DNA of 64,000 bases. Origin: an uncultured Trichococcus sp. GTDB lineage: Bacteria > Bacillota > Bacilli > Lactobacillales > Aerococcaceae. Positions 8,546 through 17,247 of the stretch are shown here, one piece after another. The position numbers and the translations under genes are program-made. How positions within the stretch are numbered: the first letter of the stretch is position 1; the number at the start of each line of letters is the position of its first letter. Under the pieces are notes generated by a model that saw only the letters and a list, made by a program, of their open reading frames with translations, was not told the origin of the DNA and searched no databases. The stretch is taken from positions 1,555,501 through 1,619,500 of the forward strand of contig NZ_OY760503.1 of assembly GCF_963663645.1 (NCBI RefSeq), written 5' to 3'.

Positions 8546-8956
8546 ATGACGGATGTAAGGATCAACAAAGAAGTAGAAGCATTTTTTGCCGGAAAACCGG
8601 AAGCCAAGGCGCTGTTCATGGCTGTGGAAAGGAAAATCCGGGCAATCGGACCCGCGATCATCAAGGTGAGCAAGACCCAGATTTCTTTCGCTACGCGGAC
8701 ACAATTCGCCTGGGTCTGGATGCCGCAGCCGATGGACCGGAAGCGGCCGCTGCACAGCCTGGTACTGAGCTTCGGCTGCAGGCGCCAGATTGTGCATGAT
8801 CAAATTGTCGAAGCCATCGAACCGTACCCCGGCCGATGGACGCACCATGTCATCATTGCGGAGGAAGCGGATTTGACATCTGCCGTCGATGCTTGGCTGC
8901 GGGAAGCATACCGGTTCTCGGAAACGCGGGGAAATCAGCCTGCTTCAAACATGTAG
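8546..8956 (+). CDS. DUF5655-type protein
   Basis: The 136-residue cytoplasmic protein resembles the DUF5655 family, which is found alone or at the end of larger proteins. It has the pattern VEAFFAGKPEAKALF, IGPAIIKVSKTQISF and a middle HSLVLSFGCRR. Function is unknown. No catalytic motif, signal peptide or membrane segment is visible. ATG 8546 follows an AT-rich leader with GAGGCG; it is 42 bp downstream of the GyrI-like gene and 33 bp upstream of the kinase-like gene, so the three may share a transcript. Confidence 0.65.
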   Translation: MTDVRINKEVEAFFAGKPEAKALFMAVERKIRAIGPAIIKVSKTQISFATRTQFAWVWMPQPMDRKRPLHSLVLSFGCRRQIVHDQIVEAIEPYPGRWTHHVIIAEEADLTSAVDAWLREAYRFSETRGNQPASNM

Positions 8957-8989
8957 GCAACCGAAAAGCAAGCGCAAGGGGGAAACATC

Positions 8990-10375
8990 ATGAGTGAAAC
9001 GCATCTGCACAGAGGGCGCCAGACCGTCAAATTGGGTTTGATCAAAGTCGTTCATGACCTTTTTCCGGAAGAGACGCTGAAGACATCCTATTCCATCCTG
9101 GAAGGGGTCTTCTGCAATCTGTACGGTTCGATCCTGTCGACAAGGGAAGTGAAGCGGATCGAACTGAAACTGAGGGAGTGGGTCGAAAAGGACAGCAGCA
9201 TTGTGTTGCTCGGGAAAGAAGGCGGCTATTACCATTACCAGGTGGGGGACATCATTGTGAAGGCCGTCTATCCGGCTTTGACGGAGCCCCACCTTGTCGA
9301 ACCGTTCACGATTCTGCCGTTTTCCTACGGGTTCATCGTAGATTTCGGGGATATCGACAAAGGCAGCGACCGGCCGCTGATTCCGCCGGTGCAGTTATCC
9401 GCTGCTTTCGAAAAGAACCAGATTTGGATGGACAACATCGATATCGAGCTCGTTGATGACGTCAATGACTATATCCAATCCGGGCGCACGATGAAATTGG
9501 TCAGCATCGCAGAAGCCTTGCATGAAAAGGAAATTTCCATCATCGCGGATGCCATCCTGCAGCATCGGCGTGCTTTGCGTCTGCTGCTTGTATCGGGGCC
9601 TTCCTCGTCAGGCAAGACATCCTTTGCCCAACGGCTGTCGACGCAGCTGGAAGTGAACGGGCTGAAGCCGATTGCGCTGTCGTTGGACCATTATTTCGTC
9701 GACAGGGAGCACACGCCTAGGGATGATGAAGGGAAGTACGATTTCGACAGCATGGAAGCATTGGATCTGCCCTTGCTGAAGCAACAGATTGAGCAACTTA
9801 TCGACGGCGAGCGCGTATCCGTGCCCCAATTCGATTTCGTCACCGGCAAGCGGCTGGCCGAATACAAGCCGATGCAGATCGGACCTTCAGAAATACTAAT
9901 CATTGAAGGTATCCATGCTCTGAATCCGGAACTGGTCACCAACATCAACCGCAACCTTATCTACAAAATCTACATCAGTGCACTAGGCGGCCTCAATATC
10001 GACCTGATGAGCCGGGTTCCGACTTCGGAAATCCGTCTGCTCAGGCGTTTGGTGAGGGATGACAAATACCGGGGCGTCACGCCGGAAAATACGATCCATC
10101 AATGGGATAGCGTGCGCCGCGGCGAGTACCAGAACATCTTCAAATTCCAGGAAGAGGCTGATGTCATGTTCAATTCCAGCATGATCTATGAGATGAACGC
10201 CTTGCGTCCCTTCGCGGAAAAGGCGCTGCAGAAGATTCCAGTCGACAGCCCGTATTACGATACCCGTGAACGGCTCCTGAATCTGCTGAGCTTCTTCGAA
10301 CCGCTGGACGTATCAAAGGTGCCGTTCAATTCCATTTTGAGGGAATTCATCGGCGGCAGCATTTATTACGATTGA
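8990..10375 (+). CDS. Uridine-kinase-like nucleoside kinase
   Basis: The 461-residue protein has two parts. Residues 1-190 form a domain without a motif I recognise, related to the N-terminal part of long bacterial nucleoside kinases. Residues about 195-400 are a P-loop phosphoribulokinase/uridine kinase domain with Walker A GPSSSGKTS, the substrate segment LSLDHYFVDREHTPRDD, and LIIEGIHALNPEL. It probably phosphorylates a nucleoside or related sugar using a nucleoside triphosphate; the exact substrate is not clear. A GGGGG-containing ribosome site precedes ATG 8990. The usual canonical Udk is about 210 residues, so this is the long variant. Confidence 0.82.
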   Translation: MSETHLHRGRQTVKLGLIKVVHDLFPEETLKTSYSILEGVFCNLYGSILSTREVKRIELKLREWVEKDSSIVLLGKEGGYYHYQVGDIIVKAVYPALTEPHLVEPFTILPFSYGFIVDFGDIDKGSDRPLIPPVQLSAAFEKNQIWMDNIDIELVDDVNDYIQSGRTMKLVSIAEALHEKEISIIADAILQHRRALRLLLVSGPSSSGKTSFAQRLSTQLEVNGLKPIALSLDHYFVDREHTPRDDEGKYDFDSMEALDLPLLKQQIEQLIDGERVSVPQFDFVTGKRLAEYKPMQIGPSEILIIEGIHALNPELVTNINRNLIYKIYISALGGLNIDLMSRVPTSEIRLLRRLVRDDKYRGVTPENTIHQWDSVRRGEYQNIFKFQEEADVMFNSSMIYEMNALRPFAEKALQKIPVDSPYYDTRERLLNLLSFFEPLDVSKVPFNSILREFIGGSIYYD

Positions 10376-10394
10376 TTAGAAAAAGGAAGGGCCG

Positions 10395-11336
10395 ATGGAA
10401 ATGAATAGGGAGGAAATCATCGCGTGGCTTCTGGAAGGCGATCCAGCCATCCAATATCAGACAAGGCGCGACCTGTTGCATGAAGACCCGGCGGCATTGG
10501 CCGACCTACGGAACAGGATAGGCGAGGAAGGTTGGGGCCGCGCGTTTCTGCAACGGCAGCAGCCGGATGGCCATTGGGGCCGCGCGTTTTACCAACCGAA
10601 ATGGACGAGCAGCCATTACACGCTGTTGGACCTGCGGAACCTCTGCATCCCGGCGACACTGGAAATAACAAAAGCCTTGGAGCTTATCCTGGCTACCTCG
10701 ATCGGTCCGGACGGCGGCATCAACCCGTCTAAGGACATCAAACAGAGTGATGTCTGCATCAATGGGATGTTCCTGAACTATGCCTGCTACTTCGGGACGG
10801 AAGGGGAAAAGCTTAGGTCCGTTGTTGATTTCATCATCAGCCAACAGTTGGCCGATGGCGGCTTCAATTGCCGTTTGAACCGTTCCGGCGCCCGCCACAG
10901 TTCGGTACATTCCACGCTCAGCGTCCTGGAGGGAATCCGGGAATATCCTGCAGCCGGTTATGCCTACCGTTTGGATGAGTTGAAGCGGATTGAAAGCGAA
11001 GCACAGGAATTCCTTCTGCAGCACCGGCTGTACAAATCCGACCACACCGGCGCAACCATCCATCCGAGCTTTTTGAAACTGGTCTATCCGCCACGTTGGC
11101 GCTACGATATTTTGCGTGCGCTCGATTATTTTCAAAGTGTCCGCCATCCCTATGATGAGCGGCTGCAGGATGCCTTGGACGTCCTGAAGGAGAAACGCCA
11201 GGATGACGGACGCTGGAAAACGCAGGCCCATCATCCTGGCGAGGTGCATTTCCAGATGGAACAAGCCGGAAAAGCGAGCCGCTGGAATACGCTCAGATGC
11301 CTGCGGGTGTTGGAATATTATGAAAGGGACGCATGA
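10395..11336 (+). CDS. Terpene-cyclase-toroid-like protein of unknown function
   Basis: The 313-residue protein is built of alpha-helical repeats with QW-like and glycine-aspartate motifs: QRQQPDGHWGR, IGPDGGINPS, QLADGGFNCRLNR and KRQDDGRWKT. This is the pattern of the alpha/alpha toroid shared by squalene cyclases and prenyltransferase beta subunits. The catalytic DXDD motif of cyclases is not visible, so enzyme activity is doubtful. ATG 10395 follows AAGGAAGG. It starts 19 bp after the kinase-like gene. It is cytoplasmic, with no signal peptide. I do not know its job. Confidence 0.65.
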   Translation: MEMNREEIIAWLLEGDPAIQYQTRRDLLHEDPAALADLRNRIGEEGWGRAFLQRQQPDGHWGRAFYQPKWTSSHYTLLDLRNLCIPATLEITKALELILATSIGPDGGINPSKDIKQSDVCINGMFLNYACYFGTEGEKLRSVVDFIISQQLADGGFNCRLNRSGARHSSVHSTLSVLEGIREYPAAGYAYRLDELKRIESEAQEFLLQHRLYKSDHTGATIHPSFLKLVYPPRWRYDILRALDYFQSVRHPYDERLQDALDVLKEKRQDDGRWKTQAHHPGEVHFQMEQAGKASRWNTLRCLRVLEYYERDA

Positions 11337-11385
11337 TGCTTTTAAAGAGCATCATGCATTCCCCGAAACGGAAGGAGAGCTGGTT

Positions 11386-11985
11386 ATGACTGAATCCGGA
11401 TTTCCCCAGGAGTGGCTCAGTTTACAAGGGCCTCAGGAATGGCATGACTGGCTGGCGAAAAACCATAATCAAGAAGAACAGATTTGGCTGAAAATCAAGA
11501 AAGCCCATGCTGCAGGCGAGGGCATTCTGCTCGCGGAAGCAGTCGAAGAGGCGCTCTGTTTCGGATGGATCGACGGCAAGATGTACAGTCTGGATGAAGA
11601 AAGCTTCATCGTCCGCATGACCCCTAGAAGGGCCGGGAGCGTGTGGTCTCTGGTCAACCGGAGTCGTGCCGAGGCTTTGGTGAAGGCAGGTAGGATGACC
11701 GAAGCCGGTTTGGCGGCCATCCAAGCGGCGAAGGCCAGCGGGAAATGGCAAGTGGCCTATTCCTCGAAGGAAGTACCGGAGCTTCCCGAAGAATTGGAGC
11801 AGGCCTTCAGGGATGACTTGGCTGCCCGCGAGCGTTTCGAAGGCTGCCGACTGGCGAAAAGGCCCACTATCTTTTCTGGATCGCCCAAGCCAAACGCCAA
11901 GATACCCGGCAAAAAAGGATTGCCAAAACATTGGAACGGGCAAAAGCAAAAAGACCATCCCCGTGAAGAGGCTGGCCGAGTTTGA
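11386..11985 (+). CDS. YdeI/OmdA-family protein with a probable C-terminal frameshift
   Basis: The protein begins at ATG 11386 after GAAGGAGAG and reads as a typical YdeI-family protein (EALCFGWIDGKMYSLDE, FIVRMTPRRAGSVWSLVN) up to about residue 152. After that the family's usual ending is lost in this frame. In another frame, from 11844 to the stop at 11966, the DNA encodes LPTGEKAHYLFWIAQAKR followed by a basic tail, which is exactly the expected YdeI ending. One base missing near 11842-11844 explains this. The intact product would be about 193 residues. It is either a genuine frameshift mutation or a sequencing error. Family members are called bacteriocin-protection or osmotic-response proteins on thin evidence. 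Confidence 0.7.
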   Translation: MTESGFPQEWLSLQGPQEWHDWLAKNHNQEEQIWLKIKKAHAAGEGILLAEAVEEALCFGWIDGKMYSLDEESFIVRMTPRRAGSVWSLVNRSRAEALVKAGRMTEAGLAAIQAAKASGKWQVAYSSKEVPELPEELEQAFRDDLAARERFEGCRLAKRPTIFSGSPKPNAKIPGKKGLPKHWNGQKQKDHPREEAGRV

Positions 11986-11998
11986 TGCGTAAATCTGT

Positions 11999-12994
11999 TT
12001 AAAGCAATTCCTGCGCCAACAAGGAATAGGTTTTGAGCCGCGCTTGTTGGGAATGCGGCATGCTGATGATCATCGCTTCGTCGAAACCGTATTGTTCCTT
12101 GCGATTCAGCAATGTTTCGGCTGCCTCTGTTGCGGTTCCGAGAATATGCGTCTTGCGGATGTCGTTGATGAGTTGCTTTTCGATTTCCGTCAGCGGGTAA
12201 GCGGCGGCTTGTTCCGGTGTCATCAGATGGTTGCGCATCATTCCGCGGTAGAGCTGCATCTTGAAAATCGCATACGGCAATTCTTCGTAGAGTGCTTCTT
12301 CGCGCGTGTCCGCCACGATGGCATGGAAAGCGACACTGATCTGTTTTTCGGGCATGGCGGCGGACGGAACAAAATGCTGCTTGTAGAGATCGAAAATACT
12401 TTTATCAAGCGTCCCGGTGAAGAACTGCGCGAAGGAATAGCCGACACCCATTCTGCCGGCCTGGATTGCGCTGTTGCCGCTCGACCCCAGCAACCAGGGC
12501 TGTGGCATCGTCACAGCGACAGGCGCCGCGGGAGTGTCTCGGTAAAGCGGATCCTGGGGTTTCCGGTCTTCCAAAAGATCCAATATCGTCTGCAGTTTTT
12601 CGTAGTGGTTATCCAATTGCGGCGGGTTGCCTTGCGCCAATGCGAGCATTGATTGGCGATCGCCTCCAGGGGCCCGGCCCACACCCAGGTCAATCCGTCC
12701 GGGCGCAAAGCCGGATAACGTTTTGAACACTTCCGCGATTTTCAAAGGGGAGTAGTGCATCATCATGACGCCGCCGGTCCCGACACGGATCCGTTCCGTC
12801 GCGGCCGTGATGAAGGCGGCGATGATTTCGGGTGCGGCGCTTGCCATCAGTTTGCTGCCGTGGTGTTCGGCGAACCAGATTCGTTCGTAACCGAGCCTGT
12901 CGCCTAAACGCGCGAGTTCTTTGGCGTTCTGCAGGGACTGTTCAGCGTTGCCTCCTGCTGTGATGTGGACTTGGTCCAATATGCTGAGTTTCAT
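11999..12994 (-). CDS. Luciferase-like flavin-dependent oxidoreductase
   Basis: The 331-residue LLM-class protein (MsnO8 type) has a TIM-barrel pattern. The start is KLSILDQVHI, followed by GYERIWFAEHHGS, IRVGTGGVMMMHYSPLKIAEVF and GRIDLGVGRAPGGD, all usual for this group. It would use reduced flavin to oxidise a small organic molecule; the substrate is unknown. ATG 12994 is chosen because GGAGGAAATT lies directly upstream; a TTG four codons earlier lies over that ribosome site. It is convergent with the YdeI-like gene, 13 bp apart, with no clear terminator between them. Confidence 0.85.
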   Translation of the reverse strand: MKLSILDQVHITAGGNAEQSLQNAKELARLGDRLGYERIWFAEHHGSKLMASAAPEIIAAFITAATERIRVGTGGVMMMHYSPLKIAEVFKTLSGFAPGRIDLGVGRAPGGDRQSMLALAQGNPPQLDNHYEKLQTILDLLEDRKPQDPLYRDTPAAPVAVTMPQPWLLGSSGNSAIQAGRMGVGYSFAQFFTGTLDKSIFDLYKQHFVPSAAMPEKQISVAFHAIVADTREEALYEELPYAIFKMQLYRGMMRNHLMTPEQAAAYPLTEIEKQLINDIRKTHILGTATEAAETLLNRKEQYGFDEAMIISMPHSQQARLKTYSLLAQELL

Positions 12995-13159
12995 AATTTC
13001 CTCCAATTTTTCATTCTGAATAAATTTATGATGGCGTTGTGCGAAATGCTGATAGCTTGACTATAACAAACCCAGTCGCATCGGACAAAGAATCAGCTTC
13101 TGAATTGTAAGCGGATCGGGTGCGGAATCGAAAGTTGAGAAAGAAAGACCGAAAACGAA

Positions 13160-13263
13160 AGCAATCATTAAAGATGTATTTTCGGCTCGTATGGTTTTTA
13201 TCTGTTGTTGCTTGGGGTCTTCATCGGGCCGATCCTGTATGCCAAATTCAAGCGATTATCTTA
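13160..13263 (+). other. Short hydrophobic reading frame, possible gene remnant
   Basis: Upstream of the VOC gene a stretch encodes a hydrophobic peptide (YGFYLLLLGVFIGPILYAKF) ending at TAA 13261-13263, with no start codon or ribosome site in frame. It looks like the tail of a small membrane protein whose front is missing. It could also be chance coding in intergenic DNA. Otherwise 12995-13283 holds nothing I recognise. Confidence 0.2.
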
Positions 13264-13283
13264 ACGGAAAAGGAAGTGGGTAA

Positions 13284-13703
13284 ATGAGTCTCATTCATCA
13301 TATCGAAATCAATGTCAGCGATCTGACGGCCAGCCAGCAATTTTGGTCGTGGCTGTTGGAAAAGTTGGGCTTCAGCAAATACCAGGAATGGGAGCAAGGC
13401 TTCAGCTATAAGGAAGACGATACATACATCATCTTTGTTCAGACAGCCGAACGCTTCCTGGATGGATCCTATCACCGCGGCCGGACCGGGTTGAACCATC
13501 TCGCCTTCACTGTCGACACAAAACATCAGGTGGACGAACTGTACAGGGAACTGCAACGCCGCGGCTTCCCGTTGTTGTATCCCGAAAGGCATCCTTTCGC
13601 AGGCGGAAAAGAACACTACGCCGTCTTTTTCGAAGACCCCGATCGGATCAAGGTCGAGGTTGCGGCAAGGTCCCCATTCGGACAGACGAAACACATCCAT
13701 TAA
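13284..13703 (+). CDS. VOC-family (glyoxalase/dioxygenase fold) protein
   Basis: The 139-residue vicinal-oxygen-chelate protein shows the two paired beta-alpha-beta-beta-beta modules of the fold: LIHHIEINVSDLTASQQFW, then GLNHLAFTVDTKHQVDELY. The closing YAVFFEDPDRIKVEVA contains the last metal ligand (Glu). Histidines at residues about 6 and 72 and the C-terminal Glu fit divalent metal binding. The reaction is unknown; relatives include glyoxalase I, fosfomycin resistance enzymes and dioxygenases. ATG 13284 follows GGAAAAGGAAG. It is followed 36 bp later by the flavodoxin-family gene. Confidence 0.8.
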   Translation: MSLIHHIEINVSDLTASQQFWSWLLEKLGFSKYQEWEQGFSYKEDDTYIIFVQTAERFLDGSYHRGRTGLNHLAFTVDTKHQVDELYRELQRRGFPLLYPERHPFAGGKEHYAVFFEDPDRIKVEVAARSPFGQTKHIH

Positions 13704-13739
13704 TGGCGAAAATTTAAATAACAGAAAGCGGGAAAGTCT

Positions 13740-14240
13740 ATGGAAATCGGGATCATCGTCCACTCCTTGACGGGAAATACCCTGTCGGTTGCGGAGCGGC
13801 TGCAGGAAAGGTTGACGGCTGACGGGCACGACGTGGAAATCGAACAGCTCAAGACCATCGGCGAGGAAAACCTTAGTGAAACAAAGATTGACAATATTAA
13901 ACTGAAAGGCTACCCTGATCCGCAGGCGTACGATCTCCTGATCATTGCCGGACCGGTCAGAGGGGCTTCGGCTTCTCCTGTACTGAAGCATTATTTTTCG
14001 CGGATCGGACAACTGGAAAAAAAGCCAACCTTACTGTTTGTGACTCAATTCTTCCCCTTCCCATGGATGGGCGGCAAAAACGCTTTGAAACAGATGACGG
14101 CGCTCTGCGAGGCACTCGGCGCCGAAGTCATCGGCAGTGCCGTCATCAACTGGAAGAATCCACGCCGCGAAAGGCAGATAGCAGAACTGTTGCAGCAATT
14201 CAGCGAGTTGGCTGCGCGGAAGGATCAAAAAGTCAAATAA
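13740..14240 (+). CDS. Flavodoxin-family protein
   Basis: The 166-residue protein begins IGIIVHSLTGNTLSVAERL, the FMN phosphate-binding loop of flavodoxins (S/T-x-T-G-N-T). It continues with YDLLIIAGPVRGASASPVL, matching the second flavin loop. It should carry FMN and act as an electron carrier or as part of an oxidoreductase. No iron-sulfur or other domain is present. ATG 13740 follows GCGGGAAAG. It lies 38 bp upstream of the interrupted rtcB gene in the same direction and may share its transcript. Confidence 0.82.
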   Translation: MEIGIIVHSLTGNTLSVAERLQERLTADGHDVEIEQLKTIGEENLSETKIDNIKLKGYPDPQAYDLLIIAGPVRGASASPVLKHYFSRIGQLEKKPTLLFVTQFFPFPWMGGKNALKQMTALCEALGAEVIGSAVINWKNPRRERQIAELLQQFSELAARKDQKVK

Positions 14241-14278
14241 CTACGCTGCGCAATACATCCGGAAAGGAGCGTCATCAG

Positions 14279-14519
14279 ATGATTACCATCTTCAATCCCG
14301 AGGAACAGAAGTGGCCGATAAAAGTCTGGCTGGAGAATGAGGAACAGATCGGTGAGGACTGTCTGCAACAAGCGAAGAACCTGTCTAATCTGCCGTTTCT
14401 GCATCAATGGGTCGTGCTGATGCCGGATACACATTCCGGCTACGGCATGCCGATCGGCGGCGTCATCGCTGCCGAGAAGGTCATCATTCCGAATGCCGTC
14501 GGGGTGGATATCGGCTGTG
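14279..14519 (+). CDS. rtcB: RtcB RNA ligase, exon 1 (interrupted by a group II intron)
   Basis: The first 80 codons and one base of rtcB run from ATG 14279 (ribosome site GGAAAGGAG). They encode PDTHSGYGMPIGGVIA and end in GVDIGCG, the motif whose Asp and Cys bind the catalytic manganese. The reading frame then runs into intron sequence and stops within a few codons. Joining 14519 to 17248 restores the Gly codon as GGG and continues GVDIGCGMSFVQTNI, giving a 415-residue ligase of normal length. RtcB joins 2',3'-cyclic phosphate or 3'-phosphate RNA ends to 5'-OH ends using GTP. Activity therefore depends on intron splicing. Confidence 0.9.
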
Positions 14520-15220
14520 GTGCGAAACGTTTCTAATTGAAAAGATTAGACATAACAAGGGATTAGCCCTTGTTGGAGAACTGGTAGTTCGAGAGATGGA
14601 ATGATAGGGTAACGCCTTGAAACATCTCCTCTAATACCCCGACTGGCTATGTAGGGAAACCACATATTCAGAAGCTCGGAGAGGTCGACTGAAAGTTACC
14701 GTAGTAGTTTTGAAACTTAAACTACCGAAAATCATAAGTAAAATGATGATGTAGCCCATAGGTCGGGAGTCTATAAAATAGGCATGGTTAGAATGGGTTA
14801 TTAACCCTGACGAAGAAGCGAATGAAAGAGTCTAAACGATGACTTGCTAGAAATGGTAAGTTACCTGGAAAAAGGTAGTTAGTGAGGATGAGTAAAACCC
14901 GCAACTATGAAAATCCTTAATATGTTAAAGGCGTATTCAAGCTAACAGGCTCACAGCAACGACCTAAACCTATATGCACAGATAGAACTATCGGAACGTT
15001 GGAAGGTATGGGGCATTTGCAAAAATGTAAACTGACGAAGAATAATAAGCAGTTGAACCTATGCTGAAAGTAGTGCCAGAGTATCTATGAAACAGTGATA
15101 ATAAACTGTGGAGAGAAAGGCACAAGTCGGTTCAAAGATTAAAAAGAAATATGGTTGAATCAACAGGATTTACGGGTATGACAAATGAAACACAACCCCC
15201 ACCAAAGGAGGTTGATGCTG

Positions 15221-17101
15221 ATGAATGTTAGTGAGAAACAGAGTAAACCTTTGAAAGATAAAAAACTTCGATACATCGAGTATTACGATTTGCAATCTGA
15301 ATTCGATAACCTCTATGAGCGAAGCATGAACAATGAAATTTTTGATAATCTAATGGACTTAATTCTTAGTTCAGAAAACATCTTACTTGCATACCGAAAT
15401 GTAAAGTCAAATACTGGCAGCAACACTGCCGGTACAGACAAACTTACTATTAAAAGTATTGCAAAGATGGAACAAGAAGAATTCGTAGAAAGAGTCAGGA
15501 AAATTCTGTTCAACTATCGTCCAAAGGCAGTACGGAGAAAAGAAATCCTTAAACAAAATGGTGCTATCAGACCTTTGGGAATCCCGTGTATCTGGGACAG
15601 AATTATCCAGCAATGCATATTGCAGGTCATGGAACCCATTTGTGAAGCGAAATTTAGTGATAATAGCTATGGTTTTAGACCGAATCGAAGTTGCGAAAAC
15701 GCTATTGCCGCAACATATAAGCATATTAACCGAACCGGTTTGACTTATATTGTGGAAGTAAATATAAAGAGTTTCTTCGACGAAGTAAATCACCGAAAAC
15801 TTTTGAAACAAATTTATGCTTTAAACATTAGGGATAAAAAATTGTTGTATATCATTCAACAAATTCTTAAAGCTCCAATTTTGTTACCCAATGGGAAAAT
15901 GGTCATTCCTGACGGAGGAACGCCACAAGGTGGTATCCTATCTCCATTGTTAGCCAACATTGTATTGAACGAACTTGACCACTGGGTTGAAAGCCAATGG
16001 TCAAATAATCCTATCGTGGATAAATATTCACACAGGACTTACAAAACAGGAACAAAGGATAAAAGTCATGGTTATAGGGCAATGAAAACCACAAAACTAA
16101 AAGAAATGCATATTATCAGATATGCAGATGATTTTAGAATATTTTGCAGAAGCAAATGCCAAGCAAAAAGGGTAGAAATTGCCATTACAAAATGGTTGAA
16201 AGACAGGTTGAAACTTGATGTTTCTCCTGAAAAAACCAGAGTAGTTAACCTTAAAAGACAACATTCAGAATTTCTGGGCATAACAATGAAAGTAGAAAAA
16301 AAGTCAGGAAAGAACATCATACAATCTCACGTTTGTGAAAAAGCACTTAAAAAAATTAAAACCGAATCGAGAAAATCTGTAAAAGAAATCCAACACGCTA
16401 GTGACAATACCACTAGAAAACAAGCGATTGTCAAATACAATACGCAAATCATGGGTTGGCACAACTATTACGAGATGGCTACTATGGTAGCTAGTGATTT
16501 TGGACGAATAGGTTTTACATTCAAGAAATATACGAGGAATCGACTTAATCAATCACTAAAAAAACAAACTGACCAAACAAGTCAGGCGGCGATTGTTAAA
16601 AAGTATGGAAAATCAAGACAGGCAAGATATGTTGGTGGACTTCTACTTGTCCCTTTGGCTTATGTAAAAACAAAACCGCCAATGAACAAGAAGAAAGAAA
16701 TTAATAAATATACTGTCGAGGGTAGAAAAGCAATTCACAAAAACATGCAATTTGATACTTCGTTAATGCTCCAAATGATGAAACAACGTCAGTATGGAAG
16801 AAGTATCGAGTACATGGACAATAGAATTTCCCTTCTCTCTGCCCAATGTGGCAAATGTGCTATCACTGGTAGAAAGTTTGAGGATGTTTTAGATATCCAT
16901 TGTCACCACATTGTTCCTCGGAAAAATGGTGGTAAAGACAATTATGAAAACCTCACACTAATGACCAGAGATGCCCATGTTCTTGTCCATGCTACGAATG
17001 GAAATACAATTAACTCTTATATTTCGAAATTAAAATTAAGTGATTTAATGAAGCAAAAAGTGAATAAGTTAAGAACATTGGCAGGAAACGAAATAATCTA
17101 A
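15221..17101 (+). CDS. ltrA: Group II intron-encoded protein: reverse transcriptase, maturase, HNH
   Basis: The 626-residue protein has reverse transcriptase motifs in residues about 60-330, including GTPQGGILSPLLANIVL and the YADD box. A maturase/X domain follows (GWHNYYEMA, FGRIGFTFKKYTRNRL). The C-terminal HNH endonuclease has CAITG, HCHHIVPRKNGGKDNYENL and a late histidine. It should help the intron RNA fold and splice, and normally support retrohoming. In motif A the catalytic Asp expected in the D-I-K-x-F-F-D pattern is Asn (EVNIKSFFDEV), so reverse transcription may be lost. ATG 15221 is preferred: AAAGGAGG ends nine bases upstream, while ATG 15215 is too close and ATG 15185 has no site. 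Confidence 0.92.
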   Translation: MNVSEKQSKPLKDKKLRYIEYYDLQSEFDNLYERSMNNEIFDNLMDLILSSENILLAYRNVKSNTGSNTAGTDKLTIKSIAKMEQEEFVERVRKILFNYRPKAVRRKEILKQNGAIRPLGIPCIWDRIIQQCILQVMEPICEAKFSDNSYGFRPNRSCENAIAATYKHINRTGLTYIVEVNIKSFFDEVNHRKLLKQIYALNIRDKKLLYIIQQILKAPILLPNGKMVIPDGGTPQGGILSPLLANIVLNELDHWVESQWSNNPIVDKYSHRTYKTGTKDKSHGYRAMKTTKLKEMHIIRYADDFRIFCRSKCQAKRVEIAITKWLKDRLKLDVSPEKTRVVNLKRQHSEFLGITMKVEKKSGKNIIQSHVCEKALKKIKTESRKSVKEIQHASDNTTRKQAIVKYNTQIMGWHNYYEMATMVASDFGRIGFTFKKYTRNRLNQSLKKQTDQTSQAAIVKKYGKSRQARYVGGLLLVPLAYVKTKPPMNKKKEINKYTVEGRKAIHKNMQFDTSLMLQMMKQRQYGRSIEYMDNRISLLSAQCGKCAITGRKFEDVLDIHCHHIVPRKNGGKDNYENLTLMTRDAHVLVHATNGNTINSYISKLKLSDLMKQKVNKLRTLAGNEII

Positions 17102-17156
17102 CAATCTGATAAAAATCACTGATATAAACCATAATAAAACACTTTTTAATGTTGAA

Positions 17157-17247
17157 CCGAGGGAACGCCGTATGCGGTGAAAATCGCACGTACGGTGTGG
17201 AACGGGGGAAAAGACGGAGATTAAATCAAAGTCTTACCTATCGTTAT
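17157..17247 (+). ncRNA. Group II intron domains V and VI
   Basis: Domain V is readable as CGCCGTATGCG, a GAAA tetraloop, and CGCACGTACGGTG. The catalytic triad is CGC pairing with GTG, a known variant of the more common AGC. Domain VI is a short hairpin with the AAGAC/GTCTT stem before the 3' splice site at 17247. Domain V coordinates are accurate to a few bases. Confidence 0.8.

Larger units (their letters stand above)
14520..17247 (+). mobile_element. Group II intron inserted in rtcB (2728 bp)
   Basis: The element begins with GTGCG and ends with TAT (an AY end), as group II introns do. Its 3' part has a domain V with the conserved CCGTATGCG ... CGCACGTACGG core and a short domain VI. CACAGC at 14952-14957 is an exact complement of the last six exon bases GCTGTG (14514-14519), fitting an EBS1/IBS1 pair. 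Excision at these borders restores the rtcB frame, which is independent support for the coordinates. The intron carries its own maturase gene in domain IV and lies in the same orientation as the host gene. It is clearly AT-richer than its neighbours, indicating transfer from elsewhere. Confidence 0.93.

Noticed and set aside
15185-15220. Upstream ATG as start of the intron-encoded protein
   Set aside because: It has no ribosome site. AAAGGAGG lies between it and ATG 15221 at the proper distance from the latter.
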